Part shown: positions 1 through 9,946 of the stretch, one piece after another
How the letters are laid out: every line of letters begins with the position of its first letter
Position numbering within the stretch: position 1 is the stretch's first letter
NCBI GenBank assembly: GCA_028283765.1
Contig: JAPWJY010000008.1
Coordinates: forward strand, 1,059,001-1,123,000
DNA length: 64,000 bases
Origin: Parvibaculaceae bacterium
GTDB taxonomy: Bacteria; Pseudomonadota; Alphaproteobacteria; Parvibaculales; Parvibaculaceae
Direction of reading: 5' to 3'
The notes under the pieces: model-generated
Databases searched by the model: none
Told to the model about the DNA's origin: nothing
The model's input: the letters and a program-made list of their open reading frames with translations, nothing else
Translations under genes and position numbers: made by a program

Positions 1-741
1 GGCACCACCTCGGGCGTGCGCGTACCCAACGCGAGCTGGATTCCCGATGACCGCGAAGGGCTGACGATCTGCGATGCGACGTCGGCGGCCTTCGCGCAGG
101 AACTGGCCTGGCCCAAGCTCGACGTCACGACCTTCTCCTGGCAGAAGGTGCTGGGCGGCGAGGCGGCTCACGGCATGCTGATCCTGAGCCCGCGCGCCGT
201 CGAGCGGCTCGAAACCTACAAGCCGGACTGGCCGCTGCCCAAGATTTTCCGTATGACCAAGGGCGGCAAGCTGATCGAGGGCATCTTCCAGGGCGAGACG
301 ATCAACACGCCGTCCATGCTCTGCGTCGAGGATTATATCGATGCGCTCAACTGGGCCGAATCCATCGGCGGCCTTTCGTCCCTGATCGGGCGCGCCGACG
401 CGAACCTCGATGTCATCGGCGAGTGGGTGCAGCGTTCCTCCTGGGCTGAATTCCTGTGCGAGGATGTGGAGAACCGCTCCAACACCTCCGTGTGCCTCAA
501 GATCAAGGATCCGCGCGTGACCGCGCTTTCCGCCGACGAACAGGCCGCCATCCCCAAGGCGATCGCGAACCTGCTCGACAAGGAAGGCATCGCCTACGAC
601 ATCGCGGGCTATCGCGATGCGCCTGCGGGTCTTCGTATCTGGGCAGGCGCAACCGTCGAGATCGACGATCTGCTGGGCCTGCTGCCCTGGCTCGACTGGG
701 CCTACGGGCAGGCGACTGCAAAGATCGCAGCCGCCGCCTGA
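1..741 (+). CDS. serC: Phosphoserine aminotransferase, 3' part only
   Basis: Converts 3-phosphohydroxypyruvate plus glutamate to O-phosphoserine, the second step of serine synthesis, in the cytoplasm with PLP. The window opens inside the gene, so the N-terminal part is missing and 246 residues remain. The visible part starts with [12 protein letters not shown], and the PLP lysine is K49 of the visible sequence in [11 protein letters not shown], a pattern typical of the alphaproteobacterial SerC type. A C-terminal subdomain ending in [10 protein letters not shown] follows. serA lies 134 bases downstream on the same strand, which supports the call. No terminator is obvious between them, so co-transcription is likely. 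Confidence 0.93.
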   Translation, partial: GTTSGVRVPNASWIPDDREGLTICDATSAAFAQELAWPKLDVTTFSWQKVLGGEAAHGMLILSPRAVERLETYKPDWPLPKIFRMTKGGKLIEGIFQGETINTPSMLCVEDYIDALNWAESIGGLSSLIGRADANLDVIGEWVQRSSWAEFLCEDVENRSNTSVCLKIKDPRVTALSADEQAAIPKAIANLLDKEGIAYDIAGYRDAPAGLRIWAGATVEIDDLLGLLPWLDWAYGQATAKIAAAA

Positions 742-875
742 TTCAGAGTCCGTTTTCCTGTTTCCTGTCTTTAAGCTCATTCCCTCTTTCCGTTCAGGCC
801 CGTCCGCCTGCGGAGAGAGGTGAATGAAAGGCAGGGACCGTTTCCGATATTCCAGATTCCCCAGGGAGGCATTCA

Positions 876-2453
876 ATGCCCAAGGTTCTGATTTCCGACA
901 AGCTTTCCCCCGCCGCCGTCCAGATCTTCAAGGACCGTGGCATCGAGGTCGATGTGAAGACCGGCCTTGACCGCGATGAGCTGATCAAGATCATCGGCGA
1001 TTATGATGGCCTCGCCATCCGCTCGGCGACCAAGGTGTCACCGCCGGTCATCGAGGCGGCGAAAAATCTAAAGGTTATCGGCCGCGCCGGCATCGGCGTC
1101 GACAACGTCGATCTGCCCGCCGCGACGGCCAAGGGCATCATCGTGATGAATACGCCCTTCGGCAATTCGATCACGACGGCGGAACACGCCATCGCCATGA
1201 TGTTCGCGCTCGCCCGCCAGATCCCCGAGGCCAACGCCTCCACCCATGCGGGCAAGTGGGAAAAGTCGAAGTTCATGGGCGTCGAGCTGACCGCCAAGAC
1301 GCTCGGCATCATCGGCTGCGGCAATATCGGCTCCATCGTCGCCGAGCGCGGCATCGGCCTTAAAATGAAGGTGATCGCGTTCGATCCGTTCCTGACGCCG
1401 GAGCGCGCCGCCTCGATCGGTGTTGAAAAGGTGGAACTGGACGAGCTGCTCAAGCGCGCCGATTTCATTACCCTGCACACGCCGCTGACGGACAAGACGC
1501 GGAACATTCTCAATGCGGATGCTTTCGCCAAATGCAAGAAGGGCGTGATGATCATCAATTGCGCCCGTGGCGGGCTGGTGGTCGAAGCCGATCTCAAGGT
1601 TGCGCTCGAAAGCGGCCAGGTGGGCGGCGCGGCGCTCGACGTGTTCGAGGAGGAGCCCGCCAAGACCAATCCGCTGTTCGGCATGGAGAATGTGGTGTGC
1701 ACGCCGCATCTGGGCGCATCGACCAACGAGGCGCAGGAGAATGTGGCCTTGCAGGTGGCCGAACAGATGTCGGACTATCTGCTTTCGGGCGCCATCACCA
1801 ACGCTGTCAATGTGCCTTCGATCTCGGCGGAGGAAGCGCCCAAGCTGACGCCGTTCGTGGAACTTGCCACGCTGCTTGGCTCCTTCGCGGGCCAGCTCAC
1901 GGAATCCGGCATCCACGAGGTCGTGCTCGAATATGAAGGGCCGGTCGCCTCCATGAATACGCGGGTGCTGACCAATGCGGCGCTTTCGGGCCTGCTCAAG
2001 CCCCAGCTTGAGGATGTGAACATGGTTTCCGCGCCGGTCATCGCCAAGGAGCGCAACATTCAGGTGAGCGAGGTCAAGCGCGAGCAGCGTGGGGCCTATG
2101 AAACCTATGTGCGCCTCACCGTGAAGACCGACAAGATGGAGCGCTCCGTCGCCGGCACGGTGTTCGCCGACGGCCGTCCGCGCCTCATCCAGATCAAGGG
2201 CGTGAACATGGAGGCGGCGCTGTCCGACCACATGCTCTATGTCACCAACCACGACAAGCCGGGCTTTATCGGCGCGCTCGGCACCTTGCTGGGCACGGCG
2301 GGCATCAATATCGCGAACTTCAATCTGGGGCGCGAGAGCGAGGGCGGCAACGCCATCTGTCTCGTCGCCGTCGATGGCGCGGTGTCGCCCGCCGTTCTCA
2401 ACCAGATCAAGGCCTTGCCGCAGGTGGTGCAGGCGAAAGAGCTTTCCTTCTGA
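876..2453 (+). CDS. serA: D-3-phosphoglycerate dehydrogenase
   Basis: NAD-dependent oxidation of 3-phosphoglycerate to 3-phosphohydroxypyruvate, the committing step of serine synthesis. The protein has 525 residues, the long type of the family. It shows an N-terminal substrate domain, the NAD-binding GCGNIG at 147-152, catalytic Arg231 (NCARGG), Glu260 (DVFEEEP) and His278 (CTPHLGAST). An intervening ASB domain and a C-terminal ACT domain (from about 455, HDKPGFIGALGTLL) follow and normally bind serine for feedback control. AGGGAGG at 863-869 sits 6 bases before the ATG and fixes the start. It follows serC and ends before a strong terminator. Confidence 0.97.
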   Translation: MPKVLISDKLSPAAVQIFKDRGIEVDVKTGLDRDELIKIIGDYDGLAIRSATKVSPPVIEAAKNLKVIGRAGIGVDNVDLPAATAKGIIVMNTPFGNSITTAEHAIAMMFALARQIPEANASTHAGKWEKSKFMGVELTAKTLGIIGCGNIGSIVAERGIGLKMKVIAFDPFLTPERAASIGVEKVELDELLKRADFITLHTPLTDKTRNILNADAFAKCKKGVMIINCARGGLVVEADLKVALESGQVGGAALDVFEEEPAKTNPLFGMENVVCTPHLGASTNEAQENVALQVAEQMSDYLLSGAITNAVNVPSISAEEAPKLTPFVELATLLGSFAGQLTESGIHEVVLEYEGPVASMNTRVLTNAALSGLLKPQLEDVNMVSAPVIAKERNIQVSEVKREQRGAYETYVRLTVKTDKMERSVAGTVFADGRPRLIQIKGVNMEAALSDHMLYVTNHDKPGFIGALGTLLGTAGINIANFNLGRESEGGNAICLVAVDGAVSPAVLNQIKALPQVVQAKELSF

Positions 2454-2475
2454 ACGGTGCTCGGCTAAGAATCGC

Positions 2476-2509
2476 AAAAGCCCCCTCGGCCTGAGGTCAG
2501 GGGGCTTTT
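2476..2509 (+). terminator. Rho-independent terminator after serA
   Basis: Perfect 11-base arms AAAAGCCCCCT (2476-2486) and AGGGGGCTTTT (2499-2509) around a 12-base loop, with the T run forming the end of the stem. It closes the serC-serA unit and separates it from purA. Confidence 0.85.
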
Positions 2510-2584
2510 GGCATGTTTTGGGGATGAAAACGGGCTGTGGCCCGGGCAGCCCCTGATGCCTTCGGGCAAGCGTTAGGATCTGAA

Positions 2585-3877
<1,293 letters not shown>

Positions 3878-3979
3878 GTTGCCAGGGCCGCGCCGTTGAA
3901 CCTTTTCTGTCCGTGAGGCCGCTCACAGTTTTACGGACGGGGCAACGGGATGTTCATGATGTGAGCGGGGAGTTGCGCG

Positions 3980-4165
3980 ATGCTTGGATTTGTCGTCCGG
4001 ATTCTGCTGCTCGGCGCGGGCATTATCGCCGGCTGGCTCATCCCGCGGGATGATGCGGGCTTTGCCGTGGTCGAGTTCGTGATCGTGCTGGTGTTCTTCG
4101 CGCTGGCGAGCGTCGCCATCCTCTATGTGCCCAAACTCTGGGCGCGCTGGAAAGAGCGGAAGTAA
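3980..4165 (+). CDS. Small two-helix membrane protein, unknown
   Basis: A 61-residue protein with two hydrophobic segments, about residues 3-21 (GFVVRILLLGAGIIAGWLI) and 27-50, separated by a short PRDDAG turn and ending in a basic tail (WARWKERK). This predicts an inner-membrane hairpin with the tail in the cytoplasm. A GGGGAG ribosome-binding site lies 8 bases before the ATG, and a strong terminator follows 35 bases after the stop, so it looks like a real gene. I do not recognise a family and assign no function. Confidence 0.6.
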   Translation: MLGFVVRILLLGAGIIAGWLIPRDDAGFAVVEFVIVLVFFALASVAILYVPKLWARWKERK

Positions 4166-4199
4166 CCCCGGACGCCGCGCTGACAGGGAGAAAGCCTTT

Positions 4200-4233
4200 T
4201 CAGGCATGGCTGTCCATGCCTGAGGCTGTTTTT
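4200..4233 (+). terminator. Rho-independent terminator
   Basis: Perfect 10-base arms TCAGGCATGG (4200-4209) and CCATGCCTGA (4214-4223) around CTGT, extended by outer AGCC/GGCT pairing and followed by GTTTTTCTTT. It ends the small membrane protein gene and faces a convergent gene on the minus strand. Confidence 0.85.
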
Positions 4234-4255
4234 CTTTCCGGGAAGCGGGAAATGA

Positions 4256-4486
4256 TTACTTTTCGTCGCCCTTGCGCACGAAGGTGACGGCATACATCGG
4301 TTTGCCGTCGAAGAGATCGGCGGGTGCGCCCATGCCCTCGATGAGCTGGAACTTGCGCTGCACGATCTGGCCTTCCATCCGGTAGCCCTTTTCGCTCATG
4401 TTGCGGCGATGGAATTCCATTGCCGCAGGCGTGAACTCTGTCGCAAGCACGGTGATGCGTTCGGGGCTGTTCTTGTCGTCGGACAT
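4256..4486 (-). CDS. Conserved-looking small protein, unknown
   Basis: A 76-residue soluble protein starting MSDDKNSPERITVLATEF and ending VTFVRKGDEK. Its alpha/beta composition (EFHRRNMSEKGYRMEGQIV, then FQLIEGMGAPADLFDGKPMY) suggests a compact domain with no membrane segment or signal peptide. A weak AAAGAG ribosome-binding site lies just upstream. It has GC-rich third codon positions like its neighbours and is flanked by the convergent terminator at 4200. No family recognised. Confidence 0.6.
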   Translation of the reverse strand: MSDDKNSPERITVLATEFTPAAMEFHRRNMSEKGYRMEGQIVQRKFQLIEGMGAPADLFDGKPMYAVTFVRKGDEK

Positions 4487-4568
4487 GCCGGCTCTTTCTG
4501 GTCAGATTTCGTACGAGTAAATCCGGCGCAGTATGGTTCGCGGGTAGGAAAATGTCGAGCTTTTTGGC

Positions 4569-5602
4569 TCAGGAAAGGCCGAACGGGCCCGCGGGCGCAT
4601 TCACCGCCGTCACGAACAGAATGACCCCGATGGCAAAGACGAGAAGGCCACCGAGAAAGCCCAGCACCCGCTCGATGCGGGCCACCCGGGCGCTGCCGCC
4701 GGGGCCGACGATGCGCAGCGCCAGCGCGCGCGACGCAACGGTGAGGAAGCCCAGACTGGAAACGGTGATCGCCGTGCCGAGCGCCATGGCGAGCGTGCCG
4801 ACCACGCCGATCCAGAAAGCGCCCAGCGCTGCCGTGAACAGCAGCACCAGAATGGCCCCGCTACAGGGGCGCAGGCCCACCGAGAGCACCAGCGCGATGC
4901 TTTCCCGGCGACTGGTGTCCGGTCAAGCTGATCGGGGGCGAGGGTGTGGCTGTGGCCATGATGATCATGCCGTTCGTCGTAGGCACGCTCTTCATATTCG
5001 AAACCGTCATGTTCGCTGCCGCCATGCGCGTGGCCGGAACCGGCGCGAAGCGCGCGCCAGATCATCCACAGGCCCAGCATGGCCACCATGGCGAAGCTCG
5101 CCTTCTCGACATAGGGCACCGCGTTCATGGTCGCCCGGGTGGAAAGACCTGCGATCATGGCGAGCGCGCCAACCAGCACGATGGCGGTGATGGCCTGCAT
5201 GGCGGCGGAGAGGAAGGCAAGGCCGATGCCGCGCCGGAGCTTTCGCTCGCCCGCCAGCAGCCAGGAGGTGACAACGGCCTTGCCATGGCCGGGCCCGAGC
5301 GCATGGAGGATGCCGTAGAAAAAGGAGAGGCCCACAAGCGTGGCGGCCGCCGCGCCCGTCATCTGGTCCTGAAGGGCGGTCGCGGCCTTGGCGAGCGCGC
5401 GATAGGCCTGCGACTGCATCTGCTGGACGTAAACCAGCGCTTCGTCGAACGGGCTCGCGGCGGCGTCAGGCGGCGGGGCGGAAAACATGCCGGCGTGGGC
5501 GGGCGCGATGCTGAGGGCAAGGCAGATCAGGAGAGCAAGAAAAAGCACGGCCCGGAAAGGTTTCTCCAGGGCGATCGATTTGAAGACAGAGGGGACGCTC
5601 AT
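4569..5602 (-). pseudogene. NicO-type nickel/cobalt efflux protein, frameshifted
   Basis: Membrane exporter of the NicO/RcnA family, broken by a one-base shift. The 5' frame runs from the ATG at 5602 through a signal-like segment (ALLICLALSIAPAHA), GILHALGPGHGKAVV (family motif HX4DH-like region) and a His-rich loop (HAHGG, HDHHGHSH). The remaining family sequence (RRESIALVLSVGLRPCSGA onward to the stop at 4569) is in another frame. The switch must lie between about 4905 and the TGA at 4923-4925 of the second frame. The total length is 1034 bases, 3n+2, so one base appears missing. The ATG overlaps the DUF1007 stop by 4 bases. It may be a true mutation or a sequencing error. Confidence 0.8.
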
Positions 5603-6324
5603 TCTGCTCCGGTTCCCGTGGCCGCACAGACAAGGGTGGCATTGGCGGCGAATGCCTCGCCGAGATTGCCTGCCTTCGCGCTGGTAAAATAGCTTTCCGG
5701 CAGGCTGAGGAACACTTTTTCAGGGTTCTTCTGCGAGATGTCGATCTTACACTTTTGAGTCTGAGTCGGGGAAAGGCCATCGGACTTTATGCCGCCATAG
5801 TCGATGGAAACCGGGTCCGGTTTCACATAATCGATGGCGATGTAATAGGTCGGGTCGTAAATCCTGAAGCTCACTGGCGTGGCCTGGGGCGTTTTCAGCG
5901 GCAGCACGAAATCGAGGGTGAGCTGGCCGTTTTTGTAGCTCGATTTGCCGTCATGGGGCGGGGCCAGCGCCAGCTCGGACTTTCCCGCGAAAATATGGGT
6001 GAAATAGCTGTAGGCGGCGAGATCCGTAAGATTGACCCTGGCAAGGTCCGCCAGCGCGGCGGGATCGTAATCGCCATGGGTGTCCTTCTTCATGCCGTCG
6101 AGCGCGAAGGCGGTGTAGAACTCGTCGAACGTCCAGTTGATCCTGAGCGCGGTCAGCTTGCGGCTGTCATCCATGAGCGCCGTAACCCGCATATCGATCC
6201 AGACATGGGGATGGGCGCTCGCGGGCGTCGCCATGAGGGAGAGAAAAAGGGCGAGAGCAGTAATGATCTGTTTGCGAATGTTCCCTCGCCCCGGAAGAAC
6301 CCGATGTCTGTCAGTAGCCGGCAA
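5599..6324 (-). CDS. DUF1007 periplasmic protein
   Basis: About 241 residues with an N-terminal signal peptide (ITALALFLSLMATPASA, then HPHVWIDMR after cleavage). The HPHVWID start of the mature protein and the WTFDEFYTAF block are typical of DUF1007. These proteins commonly sit beside, or are fused to, NicO-type metal exporters and are thought to handle the metal in the periplasm; that role is inferred. The start is unclear: the only upstream in-frame candidate I see is TTG at 6324, which overlaps the acyl-CoA dehydrogenase stop by 14 bases. It overlaps the NicO gene by ATGA. Confidence 0.82.
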   Translation of the reverse strand: MPATDRHRVLPGRGNIRKQIITALALFLSLMATPASAHPHVWIDMRVTALMDDSRKLTALRINWTFDEFYTAFALDGMKKDTHGDYDPAALADLARVNLTDLAAYSYFTHIFAGKSELALAPPHDGKSSYKNGQLTLDFVLPLKTPQATPVSFRIYDPTYYIAIDYVKPDPVSIDYGGIKSDGLSPTQTQKCKIDISQKNPEKVFLSLPESYFTSAKAGNLGEAFAANATLVCAATGTGAE

Positions 6325-7450
6325 GCGTCGCGAAGCGGTCGCGGTGGAAGTTGGCGTCGCCGAAGGTGGCGGCGGCGACGCGTGCGCGCTTCATGAACAG
6401 GCCGACATCGAACTGGTCCGTCATGCCCATGCCGCCGTGCATTTGCAGACCCTCGTTGGTGACGAGCCGGGCGACATCGGAGAGGCGCGCCTTGGCGAGG
6501 CTCGCCATCTGCGCCACATCGTTGCGGCGCTCCGCCGCAGCGGAAAGCGCATCGAGCACGACGGAACGGCAGAGTTCGATTTCGGCGAACATTTCAGCCG
6601 CCCGGTGAGCCAGCGCCTGGAACGAGCCGATGGGCTTGCCGAACTGCTTGCGCTCCTTGAGGTAGGTCACGGTTTCCTCAAAGACCTGCGAGACCAGACC
6701 CAGCATTTCCGCCGCGAGACCGATACGGCCGAGATCGAGCACGGGATCGAGAATATCCGCGCCCGCGCCCACCGAGCCCAGCACATTATCGGAAGGGACC
6801 GACACATTCTCGAACTCGACGATGGCGGCGTTGCGGCTGTCGACCATTTTCGTGCGCGTCACCTTGAGGCCCGGCGTTCCGGCATCGACGATGAAGAGCG
6901 TGAGGCCGTGGCGGTCGGTATCGTGGCCGCCGGTGCGGGCGACGACGATGAACCTGTCGGCGACATGACCGTCGAGCACGAAGGTCTTGCGGCCGTTCAG
7001 GCGGTAGGTGCCGCTGTGGTCTTCCGCCGTCGTCCCGATCTTGTAGGGGTTGTGGTGGGCGCCTTCTTCCAGCGCCAGCGCCAGCACGGTCTCGCCCGCT
7101 GCAACCTTGGGCAGGATGTCGTTGCGCTGGAGTGCGTTGCCGCCCAGTTCGACGGCCGTTGCGCCGACCAGCACGGTGGAGACCAGTGGCGAGGCGGCCA
7201 GCGTGCGCCCCGCCTGCTCCAGCACGAGGCCAAGGCCGACGGGGCCGAAGCCGGTGCCGCCATGCTCCTCGCCGATCATGACGCCGGCAAAGCCGAGGTC
7301 GGCCATTTCCTTCCAGACGGATTTGTCAAAGCCGGTGGCGTCGTTCGTGTCGCGTAATTTGCGGAAATTGGCGACGGGCGCGCGCTCCTTGAAAAACTGG
7401 GCGGCGGTATCGCGGAGCATGGTCTGCTCTTCTGTCAGCACGAGGGCCAT
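6311..7450 (-). CDS. Acyl-CoA dehydrogenase, probable non-catalytic partner subunit
   Basis: A 379-residue member of the flavin acyl-CoA dehydrogenase family with the three usual parts: helical N-terminus, central beta domain and helical C-terminus (RKQFGKPIGSFQALAHRAAEM, LQMHGGMGMTDQ). The C-terminal place where one-gene enzymes carry the catalytic Glu (EGT/EGG motif) reads AAATFGDANFHRD and has no Glu. The neighbouring upstream gene (7505-8701) has that motif, so the two may form a mixed complex like the two-gene FadE pairs of actinobacterial steroid catabolism. The 54-base spacing supports an operon. Confidence 0.9.
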   Translation of the reverse strand: MALVLTEEQTMLRDTAAQFFKERAPVANFRKLRDTNDATGFDKSVWKEMADLGFAGVMIGEEHGGTGFGPVGLGLVLEQAGRTLAASPLVSTVLVGATAVELGGNALQRNDILPKVAAGETVLALALEEGAHHNPYKIGTTAEDHSGTYRLNGRKTFVLDGHVADRFIVVARTGGHDTDRHGLTLFIVDAGTPGLKVTRTKMVDSRNAAIVEFENVSVPSDNVLGSVGAGADILDPVLDLGRIGLAAEMLGLVSQVFEETVTYLKERKQFGKPIGSFQALAHRAAEMFAEIELCRSVVLDALSAAAERRNDVAQMASLAKARLSDVARLVTNEGLQMHGGMGMTDQFDVGLFMKRARVAAATFGDANFHRDRFATLAGY

Positions 7451-7504
7451 GGGAGTCTCTTTTAGGTTAACTGAAACAGGAACGAAGCGATGCGTTCAGG
7501 CGCA

Positions 7505-8701
7505 TCATTCGATGGGAAGGCCGAGCACGCGCTTGGCGACGACGTTGAGCTGCACTTCCGTGGTGCCGCCCTCGATCGAGTTGCCCTTGGAGCGCAGCCA
7601 GGCGCGCGGAATGGAGAGTTCCTCGGCGGTGAAGCTGTCGCCTTCCCAGCCGAGCGCCTGCGTGCCCGCAATTTCCAGCAGCAGTTCGTAGCGCCGCTTG
7701 TTCAGTTCAGTGCCGTAATATTTGAAGATGGAGCTGGCCGCGCCGGGGCCATGGCCAGCCTTGGCTTCCTCCATCGAGCGCTGCATGGTCAGCGCAAACG
7801 CCTTGCCATCCATGCGCTGCCGGGTCAGGTGCTCGCGCAATCCCGCACTGGCGATCTTGCCGTCGACCTCGCCGACATAATCCTTCGCCGCCTGCTCAAG
7901 GCTGGCGAAGCTCGACCCGGCCGAGGCATTGCCGAGGCCCATGCCGGAGATCATTTCACGCTCATGCTGCAGCAGCGCCTTGGCGATGGTCCAGCCCTTG
8001 TTCAGTTCACCGACGAGATTGCCCTTGGGCACCTTCACATCCGTGAGGAAGGTTTCGCAGAACGGCGATGCGCCCGAGATCATGGTGATCGGGCGCGTCT
8101 CGACGCCGCCGTTGGCCATGTCGATCAGCAGGAAGGAAATGCCTTCATGCTTCTTGCTGGTGTCGGTGCGGACAAGGCAGAAAATCCAGTCGGCGTAATT
8201 GGCGTAGGAGGTCCAGATCTTCTGGCCGTTGACGAGATAATGATCGCCCTTGTCCTCGCATTTCGTCTGGAGACCGGCGAGATCGGAGCCCGCGCCCGGT
8301 TCCGAATAGCCCTGGCACCAGCGGATTTCGCCGCGCACGATTTTAGGCAAATGCTCGAGCTTCTGTTCCTCATTGGCGTACTGGAGCAGGGCAGGCCCAA
8401 GCATCCAGATGCCGAAGCTCATCAGGGCCGGGCGCGCGTTGATGCGGCGCAGCTCCTGCATCAGCACGAGGTTTTCCTCCTTGGTCAGGCCGCCGCCGCC
8501 ATAGGCCTTGGGCCATGTCGGCGCGGTCCAGCCGCGCGAGGCCATCCGGTCCATCCAGAGCTTCGATTCGGGGTTCTTCCATTTGGGATTGCGCCCGCCC
8601 CATGGGCTTTCATCGTCGGGCATGGGGGTGCGGATGGAAGGGGGGCAGTTCGCCTCCAGCCATTCGCGGGTTTCCTGACGGAATGTTTCGAGCGCTTCCA
8701 T
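7505..8701 (-). CDS. Acyl-CoA dehydrogenase, probable catalytic subunit
   Basis: A 398-residue flavin acyl-CoA dehydrogenase. It shows GYSEPGAGSDLAGL and KIWTSYANYADW (flavin and substrate contacts), and near the end WLRSKGNSIEGGTTEVQLN, which carries the Glu expected to act as the base. It probably introduces a 2,3 double bond into an acyl-CoA, but the substrate cannot be read from sequence. ATG at 8701 (MEALETFRQ) is preferred over an upstream GTG at 8713. It is followed by the smaller acyl-CoA dehydrogenase lacking this Glu, and a hetero-oligomer is likely. Confidence 0.92.
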   Translation of the reverse strand: MEALETFRQETREWLEANCPPSIRTPMPDDESPWGGRNPKWKNPESKLWMDRMASRGWTAPTWPKAYGGGGLTKEENLVLMQELRRINARPALMSFGIWMLGPALLQYANEEQKLEHLPKIVRGEIRWCQGYSEPGAGSDLAGLQTKCEDKGDHYLVNGQKIWTSYANYADWIFCLVRTDTSKKHEGISFLLIDMANGGVETRPITMISGASPFCETFLTDVKVPKGNLVGELNKGWTIAKALLQHEREMISGMGLGNASAGSSFASLEQAAKDYVGEVDGKIASAGLREHLTRQRMDGKAFALTMQRSMEEAKAGHGPGAASSIFKYYGTELNKRRYELLLEIAGTQALGWEGDSFTAEELSIPRAWLRSKGNSIEGGTTEVQLNVVAKRVLGLPIE

Positions 8702-8792
8702 GGGCGTCCTCACTGATTTAACGGCTTGTTGGGCGCGAGAATAACAGCGGCGGACGCAGAGGCAAGCGGCAGGGGGCTTTTTACCAGCGGTC

Positions 8793-9836
8793 TCAGGCGG
8801 CCGGGCGGGTTCCCTCCATCACCACGGTGGCGGGCCGCCCGCCTTTGGCGAAGGCGTCCAGATTGGCGGCGATGGATTGCCAGCGGCGCAGGTCCGAACC
8901 CGGCGTGTGGGCCGAGCAATGGGGCGTCATGATCAGATTGTCGAGTTCATGGAACGCGAAGCGCGACGGGCGCGGGTTCGCCTCCGGGGTGCCGCCGGGG
9001 AGCGGGCGGTTGGGATAGATGTACCAGGTGTCGATGACCGCGCCTGCGATGCGTTTCGTGGACAAGGCCTCATAGAGCGCCTCTTCCTCGATCACGGGGC
9101 CGCGCGCGACATTGACGATGACGGCCCCCGGTTTCATCTTGCCGAAGGCGGCCTTGTCGAAGGCGTGGAGCGTCTCGGCATTGAGGTCGCAGACCAGCGC
9201 GATGTAGTCGCTTTCGGCCAGAAACCGGTCCATGTCGGCGCGGGTGCCCATCCAGTCCAGCGGGGCGGGCACCTTGTCGCGCGGGCTGCGGGCAATGGCG
9301 ATGGTGCGCATGCCGAAGGCGGCGGCGCGCAGCGCGGTCTGCTCGCCGATCAGGCCATAGCCGAAGATGCCGAGCGTCTTGCCATAGACTTCGCCATGCA
9401 GGCTGTTGGAGGTGCGGTTGGAGCCGGAATAGCGCCACGAGCCGCCGCGAAAATCGGCATCCATGTGGCGAAGCCCGATTTCCCATTCAAGCAATCCGGC
9501 GATGATGAATTCGGCCATCGCCTGCTCATGGCCCCTGGCGTTGCAGACAAGGCAGCCGGCTGGCAGCATTTCCGGTTTCAGCCAGTCATAGCCGGCGAAG
9601 GGGATCTGGAAGAGCTTCAGGTGCCGGGCCGCGGGCAGGATGCTGAAAGCGCCCCCCGAGACCAGCGCGTCGCTGCCGACGATGACGGCATCCGCGTCGC
9701 GCAGCAGGGCCTGCCCCGCGTCGACCGGCTCGCCCGGCAGCCACAGGCCGATGTCCCACCGGCTTTTCAGATGCTCATCGAGGTGAATGCGGTTGTCGGC
9801 GCAGGATTGGCCGAGAAGGGCGAGCTTGAAGGACAT
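8793..9836 (-). CDS. D-2-hydroxyacid dehydrogenase family protein
   Basis: A 347-residue NAD(P)-dependent oxidoreductase. The nucleotide-binding GYGLIGEQTALRAAAFGM, the substrate Arg in NVARGPVIEEEA and the catalytic His in MTPHCSAHTPG are present. The region normally reading DVFEPEP reads DTWYIYPNRPLPGG, so the usual catalytic Glu is absent. It may belong to a subfamily with altered chemistry or substrate. It is encoded alone between the acyl-CoA dehydrogenase pair (91 bases) and the acyl-CoA synthetase (110 bases), all on the same strand. Specific substrate unknown. Confidence 0.88.
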   Translation of the reverse strand: MSFKLALLGQSCADNRIHLDEHLKSRWDIGLWLPGEPVDAGQALLRDADAVIVGSDALVSGGAFSILPAARHLKLFQIPFAGYDWLKPEMLPAGCLVCNARGHEQAMAEFIIAGLLEWEIGLRHMDADFRGGSWRYSGSNRTSNSLHGEVYGKTLGIFGYGLIGEQTALRAAAFGMRTIAIARSPRDKVPAPLDWMGTRADMDRFLAESDYIALVCDLNAETLHAFDKAAFGKMKPGAVIVNVARGPVIEEEALYEALSTKRIAGAVIDTWYIYPNRPLPGGTPEANPRPSRFAFHELDNLIMTPHCSAHTPGSDLRRWQSIAANLDAFAKGGRPATVVMEGTRPAA

Positions 9837-9879
9837 GGATCACTCCGTACAGGAATTTCTGGGCAATGGATTTTCACTC

Positions 9880-9929
9880 TCATGGAGCGGCAGGCAGGAC
9901 CGCATCTTTTTCTGCCCGCCGTTCCATGA
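9880..9929. repeat. Imperfect 18-base inverted repeat
   Basis: Arms at 9880-9897 and 9912-9929 pair at 16 of 18 positions, plus one wobble, around a 14-base spacer. Core of the left arm: CATGGAGCGGCAGGCAG. It lies between the acyl-CoA synthetase stop and the 2-hydroxyacid dehydrogenase start. No T run follows on either strand, so it is not a standard terminator, but it could process or stabilise a shared transcript. Confidence 0.5.
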
Positions 9930-9946
9930 GGAAAGGAAATTGTCGA

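Noticed and set aside
1068-2477. 469-codon minus-strand reading frame inside serA
   Set aside because: It is antisense to a well-conserved enzyme and has the Arg/His/Leu-rich make-up expected of a complementary frame in GC-rich DNA. Similar long antisense frames lie over prfC (48905-50869), the S9 peptidase (31532-33181), the 690-residue protein (19859-21301) and the sulfite reductase (54299-55900).
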